Positions 59,401-60,000 of a stretch of 60,000 bases of DNA are shown here, one piece after another. The translations under genes and the position numbers were made by a program. The stretch is from JAVKBW01 sp964352715 (GTDB taxonomy: Bacteria; Pseudomonadota; Alphaproteobacteria; UBA8366; Aestuariispiraceae), in contig CAYGSU010000015.1 in assembly GCA_964352715.1 (NCBI GenBank), positions 1 to 60,000 on the forward strand. The letters are read 5' to 3'. The notes below the pieces were generated by a model. That model made no database searches and had not been told where the DNA came from. It worked only from the letters and a program-made list of their open reading frames with translations. The stretch's first letter is position 1; each line of letters starts with the position of its first letter.

Positions 59401-60000
59401 AGGAGAATGCGACGTCGACGGATGTCGTGTCATTCGCGAAATCGACAATCAACTGCTCGGATACGCCAGTTGCATTGTTGAAGCCGATTTCCGTCTCGTT
59501 CCCGGAAGCCTGTCCGCTTACGCCGAATCCGGGAGGATCGGAGTTAAGGGAGATGTTGGCGGACGATGCATCGTTAAGGTTCCCGTTTGCATCGAGTGTC
59601 CGTGTGCTGATGGTAAACCCACCGCCGGTGTCTGTTGCATTGGAAGAATCGATCGCAATGGCTGTCGTGGAGCCTTCGGTTGTATGCAGTGATGGCGTGC
59701 CAATGGTAACGGTCAGGCTCGGCGCATCGGCATCGGCGGCAACGGAAACCGCAATCGATCCCGTCGTTGTTGCCGTGTCGTCGCCATCGGTCGAGGTCGC
59801 GGCAACCGACAGGGTGAAGTCTGAACTGTCATTGGTTGCCGGGGTGATCGTCAGGCCGTCGAGTTGATCGGCTGTCAACGTGACCGAGCCATCCGGGTTG
59901 ACCGTACCGGCGGACAGTGTTGCGCCGGTTGGGATATCGCTGATGGTGATCGACAGGGTTTCGCTGGCGTCGGTCAGAGCGGCAGAGAGGTCCAATGCAA
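56432..60000 (-). CDS. Large RTX (calcium-binding repeat) secreted protein, N-terminal part beyond the right edge
   Basis: About 1189 codons are open to the right edge; the only start in sight is a TTG at 59995, so the gene surely begins outside. Three similar cadherin/Ig-like repeats of about 100 residues are seen (for example SITISDIPTGATLS, SIEIASLPEGAVLT, SISIGNIPDGTTFT). Two beta-sandwich domains with NANFESDSLDDGNYNYD and SASGRYDSSDGADGGG lie between or after them. Then come several GGxGxDxLxG nonapeptide blocks that bind calcium, and a C-terminal GGGGADTFKFSLLDGSADTI region typical of type I secretion targets. It is probably a surface adhesin or S-layer-like protein. No type I secretion gene is adjacent. 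Confidence 0.9.
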   Translation of the reverse strand, partial: ALDLSAALTDASETLSITISDIPTGATLSAGTVNPDGSVTLTADQLDGLTITPATNDSSDFTLSVAATSTDGDDTATTTGSIAVSVAADADAPSLTVTIGTPSLHTTEGSTTAIAIDSSNATDTGGGFTISTRTLDANGNLNDASSANISLNSDPPGFGVSGQASGNETEIGFNNATGVSEQLIVDFANDTTSVDVAFSWLASSETAKYELYNNGAKVGEGTYTGVTDAVDDAVTLTATNGAAFDQIVFQGAGTEGDFLINSIEATIGEPGQTTVDIPLSISTTLTDSSESLTSIEIASLPEGAVLTNTAGDTITITGGTASLDASQLAGLTLTVPQGSEDFDLRVMAGSIDGADTATTTSTISIDMPEASAPTLTVELGEGTVNHVDSGGPLGDIAITNANFESDSLDDGNYNYDVGGWTESGNGVAGSWDTTGYSGSYSQEEGAHEGEQAAWLQDAAISQTLDATFEADRTYILNVDVGDSKMQDNVQYSIKVYAGSQLIGTVTQADFPTVNDAFTTATLEIDGSAFASDFSGFGESLRIELAATGDAQAHFDSVSMSATAIPDAGPVASTTYPVNISAAVAASGADDTLSISIGNIPDGTTFTNAAGDTLTVTNGSLALTTNQLDGLSMTVLNTQEADIDLTVTATATDPTGLTAQTTSVVSLDIDPTSEAGVDIAGSSGDDVITGSAGDDSLSGGDGDDTLVGSDGSDRISGGSGNDTIYGDRTDGTGSGTTQVTLLDASISSGSGNFSEGFTYSDNTFGTSDSGSASGRYDSSDGADGGGALEIKLGSLSGGDTTSGASGGWTTSINVENATTNAVLTFSYRLNFSSEFESDEFAAVLVSVDGSLQGSDGNDYVATVSGDGNGGSNFDSGWQTVTLNLGTLEPGTHEITLGGYLNRATEDSEDLKLNFDNISLVGTTLGSDDTIDAGSGDDVIFADDGDDVIDGGDGNDTIDFSNADDGVTLNFAAGTVTGGTDNDTISNVENATGSDHADTLTGDENDNVLQGGGGDDTLDGGAGTDTVSYEDASGGVTVDLANGVVTGADGQDIVSNFENVTGSAHADTIFGDAGDNIINGGGGADNLTGGGGADTFKFSLLDGSADTITDFSIADGDKLDVSDLVNIEDTDAISNFVRITEDDSGNSVVQVDTTGSGDDANFQDVAVLEGVTGLDISDVIDTGAPNPDAV

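Noticed and set aside
1..60000. tRNA, rRNA, insertion sequences or prophage
   Set aside because: No cloverleaf, rRNA-like segment, transposase, integrase or phage structural gene was seen on reading both strands, though a covariance-model search was not possible.

Overview
The window is a chromosomal stretch of an alphaproteobacterium. The GC content is high by eye and genes are tightly packed, often with 4-11 base start/stop overlaps. Family content points to the Rhodospirillales-like, probably marine, part of the class: alphaproteobacterial PAS_5 and RDD proteins, a TakP-like TRAP transporter, a betaine ABC transporter, a DgcA-like demethylase, Bpt and an RTX protein. This placement is inference; no rRNA or tRNA gene is present to confirm it. 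The window includes a scaffold gap of 100 N at 8769-8868. Its flanks carry the same 55 bases, so it is most likely an artificial join. No phage, insertion sequence or CRISPR array was seen.

Layout. 0-5.8 kb: a two-domain periplasmic binding protein cut by the left edge, a large multi-[4Fe-4S] protein, and a divergent tungstate uptake operon (tupBCA), which together suggest a tungsten or molybdenum oxidoreductase nearby. 5.8-9.8 kb: a secreted caspase-like peptidase with a small exported partner, and two secreted proteins that share its repeat and its C-terminal domain. 9.9-13.2 kb: an ABC exporter and a FAD-linked D-2-hydroxyacid-type dehydrogenase translationally coupled to an HTH plus binding-protein-like regulator. 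13.2-19.1 kb and 24-28.2 kb: two halves of what looks like one uncharacterised pathway. The first half has an MDR dehydrogenase, a divergent pterin synthase homologue, a GT4 glycosyltransferase and a methyltransferase, with a CDP-alcohol phosphotransferase and a polytopic membrane protein on the opposite strand. The second half has a membrane alkaline-phosphatase-superfamily enzyme, a GTP cyclohydrolase II and a second methyltransferase. 19.1-24 kb, between the halves: a YceI protein and a glycine betaine/proline-type ABC transporter.

28-40 kb: housekeeping and mixed genes (recO, parC, bioY, a histidine kinase, a DgcA-like demethylase, a metallo-beta-lactamase-fold protein, a TPR protein with a 2-oxoglutarate oxygenase domain). 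40-43.7 kb: a TRAP transporter. 43.7-46.8 kb: Bpt, RDD, PAS_5 and a D-amino-acid-oxidase-like enzyme. 46.8-49.5 kb: a flagellar stator operon with one motA and two tandem motB paralogues. 49.6-56.4 kb: a membrane-anchored methyltransferase, a penicillin acylase, and an operon of ornithine/lysine decarboxylase, two alpha/beta hydrolases and a small exported protein. 56.4-60 kb: the C-terminal part of a large RTX protein that runs off the right edge.

Best candidates for undescribed biology: (1) the split pterin/GTP-derived, glycosylated, methylated and possibly lipid-linked metabolite cluster; (2) the secreted caspase with two partners sharing its C-terminal domain; (3) the twin MotB arrangement, in which one copy lacks the usual peptidoglycan-binding aspartate.
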